From contig OY987246.1 in NCBI GenBank assembly GCA_963920765.1, forward strand, positions 13,698,868 through 13,762,867: 64,000 nucleotides of DNA. Reading direction: 5' to 3'. How positions within the stretch are numbered: the first letter of the stretch is position 1; every line of letters starts with the position of its first letter. Of the stretch, positions 33,556 through 46,759 are shown one piece after another. Under the pieces are notes generated by a model. That model was given only the letters and a program-made list of their open reading frames with translations, was not told the origin of the DNA and did not search any database. Source of the DNA: Ulota crispa. Lineage: Eukaryota > Streptophyta > Bryopsida > Orthotrichales > Orthotrichaceae. The position numbers and the translations under genes are program-made.

Positions 33556-36500
33556 TGTAAATCAACGTCAAGAATGGTAAGGACATGAAGTAACTATAGT
33601 AAGAATATCTGCATTACTGCATTCCATCAACACCAAAAAATTTGGTTTTGAACTTAGAAGTTGGGCCATTTGTTCATCTCACTTGGGCAACTCACTTACT
33701 AATTTACTACTCCAGTAAATAGGCACGTACTTTGTGCAAGTCAGCAATGTGTGGCTATTGTTACATACTCAAAAGTTCTAAAAGATTTTGGAAACGAGTA
33801 GAGAAAGATGGAAATTCTCCTCTTAGTAGTGTAGATAATTCTCTCAAAGTTTAGTGTGCATAAACATGCCAAAATCTTCATTCGTATCAATCGTTCAAAC
33901 AAGATCACACTTCTTATATTAACAATGATTATAGTTATTGTTTTTATAAGCTTTTAATAATAGTAATACTAATAGTAATTAGCCCCTACTGAACTGCGAG
34001 CTTCTTAGTTTACAAAATAAAATAAATTAGTTCTTTATTATAGAAAAATTTGTTCTTTGTAAAAGAAAATTACTGTTTTAACAATTGTTGTTTCTACAAA
34101 AATTGGGGAGGTAAGGAAATTTTTTAGGTAGGTCCAAGCATTAATTGTGCACGCATCATTCAAAATGCAAAATAATCAAGGTCATTTTTGTGTTGGTGAA
34201 GGTGTTATATGTACGTTGACCTAAACAAGATGTCAATCACTACTTTTGGAAAAATTCATTGAACATACAAAATAGTCGGAATTTTTGAAGGGCAACAATA
34301 ATATGGAGTTTGATACTTGTGGAGGTAGGGCCTTGTAAGAAAATAGTATTTTATGTTATTTTGTTTATTTACTGATACTTGGACTTTGTTTTGGTGCAAT
34401 TAAATTTCTTCTTAGTATGTATTGTATGAATCTTGCATTCACCTAGATTACGCTTAGAGCTTCATACAACCTTTACCTTTGACAGCAAGGGTAGTTACAC
34501 CTTCTTCAAGAATGAAACTTTTATGAAGAATGAGAAATTGTGGAGTGGAAATAGGGGCCAATGGGAGCACTTCTCCATGTAGAAGGTGTAAGTCCCCTTT
34601 TGTGAACAGTGAGAAATGGAGAATTAGTTCACCTAAAAATGGTGATAAAGTAAGAAAACAAGTTTCATTCACATACTCAATCAAGGTCTCCAACTACAAG
34701 GAGGGTGAAAACAAGAAGAGCAAGATGAAGAAGAGACATACATTAATAAATTTCACATGCTAAAACTTCTTCACTCCCATTCTTCTCTTTTAGAGGTAAC
34801 AAAATAAAACTTCTCAATTTGCAGAAAATGGGACTTTTGCAAATCAAGGAAAGAGTGCCACGTCCCCATTCTTTGAAGACTAAGAATGGAGTGAAGAAAG
34901 TGTGACTACCCCTGATGTATAAATGATTCATTTTACTTTCAAAACACACAACTATTTGCAAATTGGTTCATGAGTGTTTTCAGTGTGCTAAAAATGCTTC
35001 ATCGTTTTTTTTGGACCCCCCGTAATGCTAGAAAGTCTATGTAAATATTTTTGGGGTTAATAACTTTAAAGCATAATATATTATTACTTGGAATAGCAAG
35101 ATTTAGAGTAGCTTTGACATTCGGATTAGACAAATTCAAAAAACTCTATTTCTAAAAGAAATAACAGCCTTAAACTCCAATGCTGTCAACAAAAATAATC
35201 TTTGCTAAAACTTTGAGCATGGAAGTTGTACACCATAAAATATACAAATATGATGAATCTGAAAAAAGAAACTATGCAATAAAATTTGATTTATTTTTTC
35301 ATAATTGATAATGTGATTTTTTTTTTTATCTAGACATTGGGTTGCTATTTGACCCTTCATTAACTTTACCTTGTACAATTTTAGAGCTTTACAGTATATC
35401 TCAGAAAATATGTATTCAAAATTATACACTTATATTATTTCTTAGATTCATGATTAAAATATCCAACTATGAACTATTTCGTATATTGTAGCAAGTTCAG
35501 TAGAAGTTGATTGTATTTTATATTTGCTTTTCTCATTCAACATTTGCTAAATTGATATAAAATAAAATAGTTTAATCTTGGTATATTACTTGTGAGATCT
35601 CAATAATTTAAAACTCAATATTATTTAAAATCTCATGTCTAAATATAAAAGCTCACTGTCAGTTTGCGCTTCACCTGTCATAAGGCTTTTCAAACAAGTA
35701 ACAAATGAATGTATAGATACAAAATTGAGAAAATAAATAGTACACAAGCTGTTCATATTAGTGAGAGAATTTAAACAGTACACGGTCCCTTTCCATTAAT
35801 TCATGTTAATTTTTGGGCACAATCTATCATCACCTCTCACAATGCATGCACAATGTCCATAGTGTGCCATCTCCATGGTCTCTCTAATTTAGATGCAAGC
35901 TCACAAATTTTATTGAAGATCGTGATCATTCAAATAACAATATTTGTGATAGTATTTAGATATTATATCCCAGAGCTCAAGTGTTGAATTAATTTAAATA
36001 AATGTGAGCTACCTTATATGTGTGCCATTCCAATTTTCTTATTCTTGAATTATTAGGAGTTAATGTTAATAATGCAAGGTGCATTAATTGAAAGAACTTG
36101 TGTAGTAAATGTCTTTTCTCATGACAAATTTTTCATAATCATCGTGTGTTGTCTTTACAAAATTTCCTCTATTTTTACATCAATATTTACAATTCCGGAA
36201 GGTTCTCCTACATACATATTGGTCAAAAATAGAAAGTGTTATGAAAAATAAGAAGTCCCTAGCATTTAGAAAGATTTTATAGAATAGCAATGAATGTTGC
36301 AAAATAACTAATTTCCTTTCTAAAACATGTATCTCTTTCTCTCAAATCATAAGTATTTTTAGATATTTTAGCTTAGAGAATTGAGATGGGTATCTAATAC
36401 CTCTTTGGATTATAAATAATGCCGTTTTTTTTTCTTTATTCTCTTGAGTTCTTCTTACAAGTCTAAACATGAAAAAATGGAAATATCGTGTCTTTGAAAA

Positions 36501-38967
36501 AATGGTCCCAAGTGCTCTCAGATGGTACAATAGTTTGCATTATATTCAATTTAATAAAAGTTTTTGGTAAGAACTTCTGGAATCTTGCAAAACGTATAAT
36601 TATTTGTAAATTTTTTATTTCATGTGTTGTAGGCCAAAACAACGTTTTTGCTCAGAATTATTAAGTACTTCAATTAATTAAGGCTCTTGCTCTTTCATCA
36701 TTATTATTATTTTTTATTTTTATTTTTGAAATTTTAATGTTGCTACTGTGTCTTTGCTTGAGTGCTGCAGCAATTCTAGGGGATACTCGCGTCTTTGTCG
36801 CAGGTTGTTGTAGTATACCAGAGACGCCGCAATCCGTGTTCTTGCACCCCGCCCATTCTCCAATTGCTGCGCGGAGTGTCTGGCATTTGAATTTCCTTCT
36901 TTGGAGCAAAGCGCAAGCTCCTTCTTCAAGCCTGGGATACTTGCATCTCTCTCGCAGCCACAGATTGAGCGTAAACAATTAATCTTGCACAATCCATCAA
37001 AGTTGGCGTCCTCTCAGAGCATTGTAAGTTGTTTTCGTGTAGAAATGATCATTTTTACAATTTTTACATCACAACTCTTCCAAATTTCAAAATCAAGGAA
37101 AAAGAAATGCTAGATCCAACGCCCATAATCTTTTTATAAAACCAAACCTAAAAAATATCAAAAAATATTCTAAAATTAGCTTGATAACATTTTTATTCTT
37201 AAACTTATCAAAAAGAAAATCATGCTTCCATGTATGCGTTTTATTATGATAGGATAGTTTTGCAAATCTACCAATACTAGAAGAAAAGTTGATAAACTTG
37301 ACTGACAACAAACGACTGCACAACAACAACAAAGCAACTTTGGTCATGGCTAAAGTTGTAGCAATTGTAGTGCAATTGTTTATTTGACTTGGGAGATGAG
37401 GTCTATTGTGTATATTTTGGGATGAATGATTTTGGGTCCATGATCACATGAAATCTTAGCTGCCGTCAGAGTACTCTGACATCTTTGATTTAAAATTGTA
37501 TGTGAGTTGTATGAATAGACAGCTTCTTTTTCTTTATTCCTACAATATTACTATAAAACAACTATAAAACAACTCTTGATATAATTAAATTAAATAATTA
37601 ATAAAATTCATATTTAGGCTGCTCGCATTGCAGCTCTCAATACCATTCTTATTTTGGTTGGAAGATGTGCACATCAATGAGTGATTTCCTAGTTGTTCCA
37701 GAGTTGTTGATTAGTGCTGGAGTGCTACATTTAATTAGGGACTATACTGATGCGGTTGTATTATAGATGCAATGCGTTTCTTCTTCTCAATTGAACTATT
37801 TTGCCATTTGTGATACATTTTTTAGGCTTTCATCTTCAAATTTGGTCATGAAAACAACTAGATCATTGCCACTGCTAAACAACTACTCAACTGTAAATTA
37901 ACTTGATATCAACTACACAACAACTACAAGACTAAGCATCGACTTTACATTGACTAAACAGCAACTACCAATTACAAGACTATACACCGACTACTACACA
38001 ATTACAAATTGATTCAATTACTCTTGCAATTGTTGTGTACTTGTTATGTAGTTGTTCTAGTTTAGTCTTATAATACTCTTATTCTTCTTCTACTTAACCC
38101 ATTCTCTTGAGTTGTTTAAAATGTCTGGACTAGCTCATCTCATTAATGTTAGTAATGAGTGCATTACATAAAGTGCCATTAACTAAATGTTTACTAATAC
38201 CTTGCACATGCGAATAAGACCTCTTTGGCGGACAATTCAATAGCATCTACCAGTGTATGTTTACAAAATAAGAAATGTCGTACTCTTCCTACTCCAATTC
38301 CAACCGACTATTTAAAAGGGGTGTGTTAGCTTCATAAACCGTAGATTTAGCAATTTAATCGTATTTTAGGTTTACATGAGTCATAGTGAGATCATTATAA
38401 TCTTCTCCAAGCATGCGCTAGTTGTAGCTTAGTTGTATTTGAGTCATAAATTCAATTATTATTATTATTAACAACAATTTATAAGCTACAATTAAAGCTC
38501 TTTGAAAGTTTAAAAATTTATGTTTCATAATAATAATAATTTTTTTCATAATTTTTCATAATTTTAAATATAGAAGAAATAAATAGATAAGATATGATTT
38601 GTTTTAAAAAAGAAAATCAACACATTCAAATTTAGAAATTAGAATTTTAAAATTTGCAAAAAATTTATTTCTAATGCTTTATAATTTGGATTTTAGCATG
38701 TAAATAGTCTATTTTGAGATAAGTATGTGTTTTAGACACATTGTTGATGTTAGATTTGCCTGAAATTTTTTTATTTAAGTTTTGATAGCAATCATCCCTA
38801 AAATCGAGTTGTAGTTTTAGAGTCAGTTTAAACCATTCGTTTTGATATTATGGTGAATTTGTAGATTGAAGATGCAGTTGCTATTTTTGAGTTTAGGATT
38901 TAGCTCTACAGACTTGGTCTGCTAGCTTCGTACTCTTCTGACGGTTTGTTGACAATGTGTATTTGTC
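33556..38967. other. Long AT-rich intergenic tract, no gene supported
   Basis: Open frames are short. A GC-richer island at about 36730-37020 holds a plus-strand frame of 81 codons (36737-36982) beginning with a hydrophobic signal-like stretch, plus overlapping minus frames; no domain is recognisable. An imperfect inverted repeat seems to lie at 34510-34905. Between 37850 and 38070 the sequence is rich in CAACTAC-type short repeats. Confidence 0.5.
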
Positions 38968-39277
38968 AAAGTTTATTGACTCCGCGTTTTTTTCATGTTT
39001 GCTTGCTCTGCTGAGGTTTGTTGGCTCTGCATTCTTGTCATGTTTTTTTGTTCTACTGAGGTTTACTTGCTCTGTGATCTTCTTAGGTTTGCTCTCTCTA
39101 TGTTTTTCTCAAGTTTGCTTGCTCCGCGCTCTTCTTTGGTTTGCTTACATTACGCATTTGTTAAATTTTGTTGGTTCCGTGTTCTTCTCTAGATTTGTTA
39201 GCTCTGTACTCTTCTCTAGATTTGTTGGTTTCGTATTCTTTACAAATTTGCTTGTTCCGCACACTTATTAGGGTTTT
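38968..39277 (+). repeat. 27-bp minisatellite with a continuous repetitive open frame
   Basis: About twelve degenerate units of about 26-27 bp follow the pattern 'GGTTTGCTTGCTCTGC' plus an 'ATTCTTCTC' type tail. Because the unit is close to a multiple of three, the plus strand keeps an open frame (38957-39271) that reads as repeated FVGSVFFSR-like hydrophobic peptides. I regard it as a satellite, not a gene. Confidence 0.85.
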
Positions 39278-40809
39278 TTGGCCCTGAACGCTATCGCCTT
39301 GTAACTAATTTTGAGGTTTTGCTTTTATTGTCTATACAGAATTGTAAGTGTGTGCACATGATGTTATGTAGATACAAAAAGCAATGTGTGATAGTTTGTG
39401 ATTGTTAAATAAATGGTGAATGCGCTGTTCTGAAAAAAATCCCTCTATCATGTAGATACTTGTTATTTATTTATGTTTGTATTGATTTCAATAAATCAAC
39501 AGTTGTGGCAAAAGAGGTGATTGTGGTAAGAATCACGGATTGGTGACAGCGTAGCAACCATAGATTCCAGTGCGCTGCGCCGTTTTGTCATATGCACAGC
39601 TCAGAGGGGTAGGTAGCGGGTTGACTGTGCCAATTTCATGTTTCACTAGCTGCCAAGCCATGGGCCGCCATTATTGCTTGATGAGTCTAATAGGGTTTGA
39701 ATCCAGATTAATGGACGGCCAGAGACGGCTGCTTTTCCAGCCAATCAAGTTCACAATTTGGTGATTAAAAACAAACGTTTGACGCTATTGTATGCTCGCA
39801 AAGACACATGACCACTTTACAATGGTATTTATTTTGTAATTTAATATTTTTTATATGTTTATCGAGATGTTTTAGAAGGCTCATATATTTTGTTTTTATT
39901 TGAATAAAAAATATTAATGATTTAGAAATGAATGAGAAAAGTGTGAAAAAAAAGGGGGTTGACATCTATGATGGGGTTAGGATGGAGAAGGACATGGGCT
40001 GATGTGCTTCACTGTCCTACTTTAGATAGGATCAAAATTAAAGAGGAGATTTTTTAGTATATTGGAAGTTAGTGTATGAATGTTGGTTGGAAGAAAGAAG
40101 AAATTCCAAAATTTTGATGTGAAAGAACTTTTTGTATATACATGATTTTGAGTTGAAATTTAAAAAAATTATTTTTTATGTGATTACCTTTTCAAAATGA
40201 GTTTGCAAGTTTGATTTAGAGTTGTGATGCAAAAATTATGAGTATTTGAATTTTGGAGTCAAATAGCCAAACTATGAAGAAAGGCTAAAACTTTGACAAG
40301 CCATAGCTTATGATTTGTATATCATTTTGCAATAAGATTTAGAGGAAGTATTTGTCTTAGTCTTAGCTTTCTAAAAAGTTTTTAAATTCAAGATTTAAAG
40401 TTTGGAGGAAAAAGTTATGGAGGTGTAAAGGATTAAAGGTAGCTGCCCTTTTTTTAGGAGAAGGTCAAAATTTTAAAGAGTTACAATTTTTGAGCAATAT
40501 AAAATTTTCTTTTCAATTTTTTAGGAAAAACAGTTTGTTATTACAACTTTCTGAATTGTCTTCAATCATTCCATTTGGAGTTTTATTGAAAAAGTTATAG
40601 TGGGTAAAAGCTGAAGATTTGGATACTCTCTAAAAAATTGAGACGCACACTTTGCTTGACTAGAACTTTTGGACAAAGTTTTATTTTGAAGAATGTTTTT
40701 TATAAGTTATAGCCAATGGTATCATTTTTTTAAACTGATATCACATTTCTATGGATGATGTGTAGAAGAAAAGTTATAGAAGTTTATAGAGGCAGTGTTT
40801 AGTTTGCGG
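39278..40809. other. Intergenic DNA, no gene seen
   Basis: A GC-richer patch at about 39490-39770 has no coding or RNA-gene structure that I can support. The remainder is AT-rich. Confidence 0.5.
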
Positions 40810-41530
40810 AGAGGAAAAAGTGCCTCTACTTTAAATCCGCATAACTGTTAAAGAGTAATTTAAATTAAGTTGAAATTTGGATAAATGTTAGAAGGTTAGA
40901 AGAGCTTTTCAAATTGCTATTATACTTGATATTTGAATATTTGAACCATTTGTGGCACTAGATAGAAGGTCGCAGCCTTTTTAGAACTTGTTATTTGTGA
41001 TTTTTCCCATTGTTTTTATTAAACCATGAAAACTTGAAAACATAAAAACTTAAAGATTTGAAGATATGAAGACTTCAAGAGGAATTTTTTAAGTTTATTT
41101 TTTAAGCATGTGTGGAATGTGGCTTTGTTATTCTTAGCTGATTTTGGAGGTTCATTTGTTAATTCATTTTCTTTCTGTTTTGTAAACCTTATTGCGGGCA
41201 ATTTTGGTTAAATCAAATTTAATCCCATTTATTGTCGTGGTGACAAAGTGAGATTGATTACCCACATGGTTGAGACTTACTCTGTTATCACAATCTGGAA
41301 TTTTGGTCAGTAGATCGTAAATTTTATTTTAGAATTCCGTTATATGGACGGCAGTTTATGTTTGCTGTACTAATCTATCCGTCCTGTATCCAGTGGGCTT
41401 TTATCCCTATCTTGACCCTTATACCCTTAGAGCTAACCATATGATAGGCCAACGGAAGACTGAAGACTAAAAACTTAAAGAGTAAAGATTAAAACTGACA
41501 ACAATTCTTAATCAGCGACGCACAATCGCA
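40810..41530. repeat. Diverged dispersed repeat (copy 2)
   Basis: Matches 1-960 block by block ('ACTAGATAGAAGGTC', 'AAGACTTCAAGAGG', 'TTTTGTAAACCTT', 'TTGGTTAAATCAAA', 'CAGTAGATCGT', 'GGCCAACGGAAGAC'). Both copies end near an ACAATCGCA block. Boundaries are approximate. Confidence 0.65.
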
Positions 41531-43049
41531 GCGAGAGACTCTGGGTGTTTTCAAGGGGCACTCCTCTCAACTCGACAACGCTATGAGTTTCTAATATGCA
41601 TGAAGCTTCTTGATCTAGTATATACGATTAATATATACTCTGAAATAATTGTGTGTATTAATTATGGAGTAAGTGACGACTAGATAACAATTAGGTGGCA
41701 ACTCCTAGATTTCATGTGAAATGTGATTGAATTTAGATGCCAAAAAGCTACGACTCTAGTAGGACTCAATGGCGACTAAGATATGTCTGTAGCAAATATG
41801 GCAATGCATTATTTGTCAAATTGAAAAAAATAATACATAGTGAGACTTTCAAGAATTCAAGTGATAACATGAATTCTAGCTCACAACGTTTTTTTTTGTA
41901 TGCGTGCCCTCACCTGAAAGGAGGAATTTGCGAGGGAGAAAGTTTTAGTGGCTCAGATTAAATTTGATACCTTTAAAGCTGGTTTAAAGTAACTTTGTAG
42001 GTTTCAGGTGAAATGCAAAATAATATCTACATTTTTATCAATTTAACAAATAATACGTTAAAGTCTTATTATTCTGTGACTTAGTAACTAGTACAACAAT
42101 ACGACTCTCATATTACTTCATATTCACTGTGTTATTACTATGCCGTGACTTTGTGACTACAATAACTACTTATTCAATGAAACATAACTCTATTGTGACT
42201 CAATGGCCAATAAAATGTGACTCTACTATGACTCAATGGCTAATAAAAAGTGACTCTACTATGACTCAATGGCCAGTAAGGTACTACTATAGCATAGTCC
42301 ATTGATTATCACTATTATATGACTTTGTAGTATCTAATTTACAATTAAACCATGACAGTAGTATGACTTTGCCATGACTGTGGGCACTAGATTATCCCTA
42401 TACCATGATTGAACAAGAATCATTATACGACTCTATGACAATTAGATGAGTACTAGGCTATGACTTAACTACAACTCAACTATGATTCAATAACAATTAC
42501 ATAATTACACAAATATAACTCAGAGTACTTCCATAAATGACTCATACAACTGAAATTTGACTAACCCACAACTAGCACAATCACTTGAATATTATGTAAT
42601 TTATGGACAAATAAAGATCCATAAAATTGTTCTTAGCAAATAAAAACAGAACAACTAGAAGAAAGTAGATCTTACAACGAGTTGTATTGTAGTTGTAACC
42701 GTACCCATGAATAGTTGTATGTGAATAGAGAATCTAATATTTATCTGGGCACTTACTTGATGACCCACTGGAAAAAAAATTTGAAAAAGAGAAGTTAGTA
42801 CTGTGTCAGTTGTGTCAGACAAATGAGAACTATCATCTTGCTGGAATGTCCTAAATGACAGGTTTTCTAGAACTGGGACACGACTGTGCAATTGTATAGT
42901 CGTAAAAGAGTCGTTTGTATCCTAAACAACTCAAAAATGAGTCGTATCTAGGGTCTTATTTTGCACATTTTCTTCTAGTGCAAATGACATAATCATTGCA
43001 ATATTTTTTGAATGGCCTAAAAACAAACCAATGATCATCATATTGTAAT
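41531..43049. other. Intergenic DNA with a 33-bp tandem repeat
   Basis: At 42188-42281 a 33-bp unit (CTCTACTATGACTCAATGGC plus 13 bp) is repeated nearly three times. The surroundings are rich in similar GACT/ACTC words. No gene seen. Confidence 0.65.
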
Positions 43050-43053
43050 TTAA

Positions 43054-43981
43054 CCCCTAAAGGACTATTGTCCCTTCGGGAGATAGGCAGGAGTTTGGGC
43101 ATGTACCTTTAGATAAGTTACTTTGTGTGATTTTCTGAAACTTTTATTGAAGGTGGGGAATTCAAAGATCTACGCGGGCATTTAATTTTTTCTTCATTCC
43201 AACAATTATTGAAGAAGTTATGCATGAAAATCTGAAAAGCAAGGGATGACTGCCTGCCTGGGCAACCAAAAACTTCTTTAAAAATCACTTTTTTTAAAAA
43301 TTAAAATTTGAAATTAGTTCTTTAGATTTTTTTTATAGGTGAGAAGTTTTGAATCATTCAATCTCAATCAATGACATGAAAGTTATGAGGAATTTTTATT
43401 TGCAAGTAGTTATGGAATCTCTATTCTAAAATAAACTTTGAAGTCTTTTATTTTACTTAATTTTTATTATTTTGGAAAAAAAACAAAACCAAAGGATGTA
43501 GATTGTTTATCACAACATTATGACAGTTGGGATTTGCATTTTTCATTTTAATAATTAAATTCTTAAAAACTTAGTGATTTGACTCATTCTCTACTTCTTT
43601 TTACTTACTGATTTTTCCTATGTATTGTGTAGTTCCAATTGATTTGAAAATTCTCCCACACATAGCTAACTTGATCTCCTATATAGGAAAAATGAAGCGC
43701 AAAGTTGCGTAGAGCAATTATTTTCATGTAAGAATGGTCAAAGGCTTCTAAAATTTTGCGGTAGCATGAAAAAAAACTTTTCTTTTCATTTTAAATGTAA
43801 ATATCTCACTCATGTCCATCCGGAATGACTTGATTTTTTTTCCACAAGCACCTTATCCAGTTTAGGGCAAGATTCTACAGTTGGATTTCCCAAATTTTCA
43901 AAAAGAATTACCTTCTTACTAACCCCAAAAGTGGCAGTTTCGAGGGATTTTCACAGAAAAAATGACTCAGTCCTTTAGGGG
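43054..43981. mobile_element. TTAA-flanked TIR element, subfamily b (copy 2)
   Basis: TTAA flanks lie at 43050-43053 and 43982-43985. Ends are CCCCTAAAGGACTATTG and, reverse-complemented, CCCCTAAAGGACTGAG. It is the reverse orientation of 5928-6864 and the parent type of the foldback at 25165-25539. Confidence 0.87.
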
Positions 43982-43985
43982 TTAA

Positions 43986-45446
43986 AAAAAGAAGTTTAAA
44001 CGTATTTAAAGATTTGACTCCTTGTTGTTTTTGGAAGAATAAAGTGGAGGTGTAGTTTGTACACGTGTTGTGCCACTTTCTATCACCGTTAAGAAATATT
44101 GGTTTGAACTTCTATTTAGCATATTTTCAGAAGAAACTTATTGCAAAACTTATAAATAGAACAAGATTGTTCATTTCAACAAAGTAGACAGTGAATTGAA
44201 GTAAACGGAAAAAAGGATCTAAGTGATACCTTTCTATCACATATTTGTATGCCTACAAGTTTACTCAAATGAGATCATGTAATTTATTCTGTCATTCCTT
44301 CACTTTTGTATACTTTAATGCGTGACCCTAAAAATGTTGATTCCTAATACGAATATCTCCAAAAAAATAATAATAAAGACAAATCCTCTTTATTACTTTA
44401 AATTCTTTAAAATTTTCAACAAACTTTAAAGTAGGGCTAGATAAATGGTTGGCGTATATCTACTATTTACTATAATAACAAAATATGATTCATCTTTTGG
44501 TGATCCTTTTACCATGAGGGTAAAAAATGCATAGGTCAAAATAAAAAATATTTTGCTGCATGTATAAACTGGATTGTGCGGGTAATTTTTTTTTACTACG
44601 TGGATAAATTGGACTATGATGATAAAAACAAAAAAATGGATCCTTTCATTGTGTGAGTAAAAACAAAAAATGGATCCAAAACTAAAATTGTTTTATTGCG
44701 TGCCCAAAAAACAGTTTGAAATTATTATGCCTCTCGTTAGATCAACGGGTACCTACACTCATTTGGCAATCCTTTTACTGTAATATTTTTACATCATGGA
44801 TAAATAAACTTGCATAATAACTTGCATAGGCAATACTTTGCATGAGAAAAAAATGTATAGGTAAAAAATTGTATGTGTAAAAGAATGTGTGGATAAATAA
44901 TAATAAATATAACATAATTGCTTGGGTAAAAAACAAAAAAATATTAGAAAATTGCTTGAATAATTACTATGTGGGTAATTTTTTGTGTTGGTAGAAATTA
45001 AATAACATTATTTTTGAGTGAAAATTTGTGACTTTCCTTTCATCGTGTTGGTAAAAATCCCTATGGGTATTGAACAAAAAATGCTTTGCTATAAGGGAAT
45101 GTTTTGTAAACAAAAATAAATGTTTAGTGCATGGGTAAAATTTGGAATTGGAATGTGCTGACAAAAAGCAATAATTATTTTTTACGGAGGAAATGTTTTG
45201 CGTAATTGGGTTTGATCTTATTTTGCGTTCGTCAAACTAACGAGTGCCTATACTAGTTCTCTATATCATTTTGTAAATTACCTATGTCCGAACCTCCAAG
45301 TTTGAACCTCCAATAATACAAACTTTCACTATATGACTTGCTATTTTTTTGTCAATTAGAAAGAAACACAAAGAGGTTGAAATAAAAAGGTACTGACATA
45401 ATTGTCAAGAGAAAAAAAAAGGTTCTAAGGGCATCATCAATCCATA
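43986..45446. other. AT-rich intergenic DNA, no gene seen
   Basis: Many scattered 'GGGTAAAAA' and 'TGTGGGTAA' type words between 44500 and 45200 suggest an old degenerate tandem array, but I cannot fix a period. Confidence 0.5.
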
Positions 45447-45669
45447 TAAGGTAGAGCCACCCATTCCCAACCATGGGATGCAATCCGCTCAAATGTGCTC
45501 AAGGCGTACATTTGGATTCTCAAAAATAGGCAAGGCATAGATATTTTATTTTTTGTGCACAAAAAATAAGCCATCTATGACTTGCCTAGATTGGAGAATC
45601 CAAATGTATGCCTTGAGCACATTTGAGCGGGATTGCATCCCATGGTTGGGAATGGGTGGCTCTACCTTA
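45447..45669. mobile_element. Compact foldback element, arms about 105-110 bp
   Basis: The left arm starts TAAGGTAGAGCCACCCATTC and the right arm ends with its reverse complement. The arms pair almost perfectly through 'CCATGGGATGCAATCC', 'GCTCAAATGTGCTCAAGG' and 'ACATTTGGATTCTC' to a very short loop near 45558. The ends resemble those of the element at 24603-25587. No clear target duplication. Confidence 0.88.
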
Positions 45670-46759
45670 CAGAGTTCAAGATTGGGACATGGCTGGTTCT
45701 GCGCTGCTCTGTGTCCACTTAAATTTGAAGTCCTCTTCACCAAATGGATCCTCCCAGCCTCGATGCTCTTGTCGCAAATTTAGGGATTAGAGAAATCTTT
45801 TGTGAGTACTTGCAAGGACTGTGGAGTTGTTACCTAGAAGTTGTGAGCTATTGCAAGCAATGGACCATTCTAGTAGCAAACGTAGTGGAACTTCTAAGGC
45901 ATTGGGGAACAGAATAAATTTGCCATCCGAGGTGGTCATTTTGACAAGGCCATCTCATGATTATGTGTTGATATGGTTGTGTTGCAGCCCTAAAAGTACC
46001 TCATTCTCCCACACAATTGTCCCCACCAAGAGAAATGAAGTTGCGGTCTTGTTGATGATGCTCTAAGAAAATCCTGTCGACTCATCACCAAGGTTTTTCA
46101 TTTGGCAAAAACCTGCTCATCACCGCGAGAGCCGCGTCGACCACGACCATTCTACGCGGAATCCTCCTCGAAACCCGTCACCTCCACCTCGGACGGCCCT
46201 CACCAGTCACCACCTTCACTTCCCCAGAACGGGCAGAACCAGAACCGCAAGCGCATCTTTCTCAAACGTCGAGCACCTTCATCGCCATCAACGCTTTCCT
46301 TGCACATCTGCGTCACCGCTACGACATCTCCATCCACCGATTGTGTATGGCCAATTCCCAACGCCACGTCTCACAACTTAGTCACACTCCGAACGCGACA
46401 GCCGTCCTTTTGCCACCGGACCGATGGAGTAAACCCTAATTCACTCACATCACACTTTTGTCCCCCGAGTGTCGTCAATCTTGTGTCGAGGACCTTTTCG
46501 ATTACAACATCAGCATCATTCTCGTGAGGGGACAGAACTGCATATGAGAGACTGGCGACGGGATTCGGCTATTCTGCAAGTGTTAGTGTGGTGAGGCAGG
46601 CTGGAGAGGGCGGCGTGGACTGTGGGCGGGGGGATCGCCAACGTCTTCTTCAATTCCCTGGAGCGCTACTCCTGCGTGGCGCTGAGTGTCACGGACAGCG
46701 ACGACGAGGACGGCGACGGGGACGGGGCGCGGACGGCGTGCGCCAGCCGGTTTGGAGCC
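45670..46759. other. Upstream region of HPPD
   Basis: The DNA becomes GC-rich from about 46090. A plus-strand open frame of 141 codons (46102-46527) is Ser/Pro/Thr-rich. An alternative frame over the same DNA contains a 'FIAINAFLAHLRHRYDISI' stretch that looks protein-like. I cannot assign either to a family, and both could be chance products of GC-rich promoter DNA or a captured coding fragment. Confidence 0.45.

Noticed and set aside
39680..39720. GGGTTTGAATCCAG resembling a tRNA T-arm
   Set aside because: No matching acceptor, D or anticodon stems can be drawn around it.
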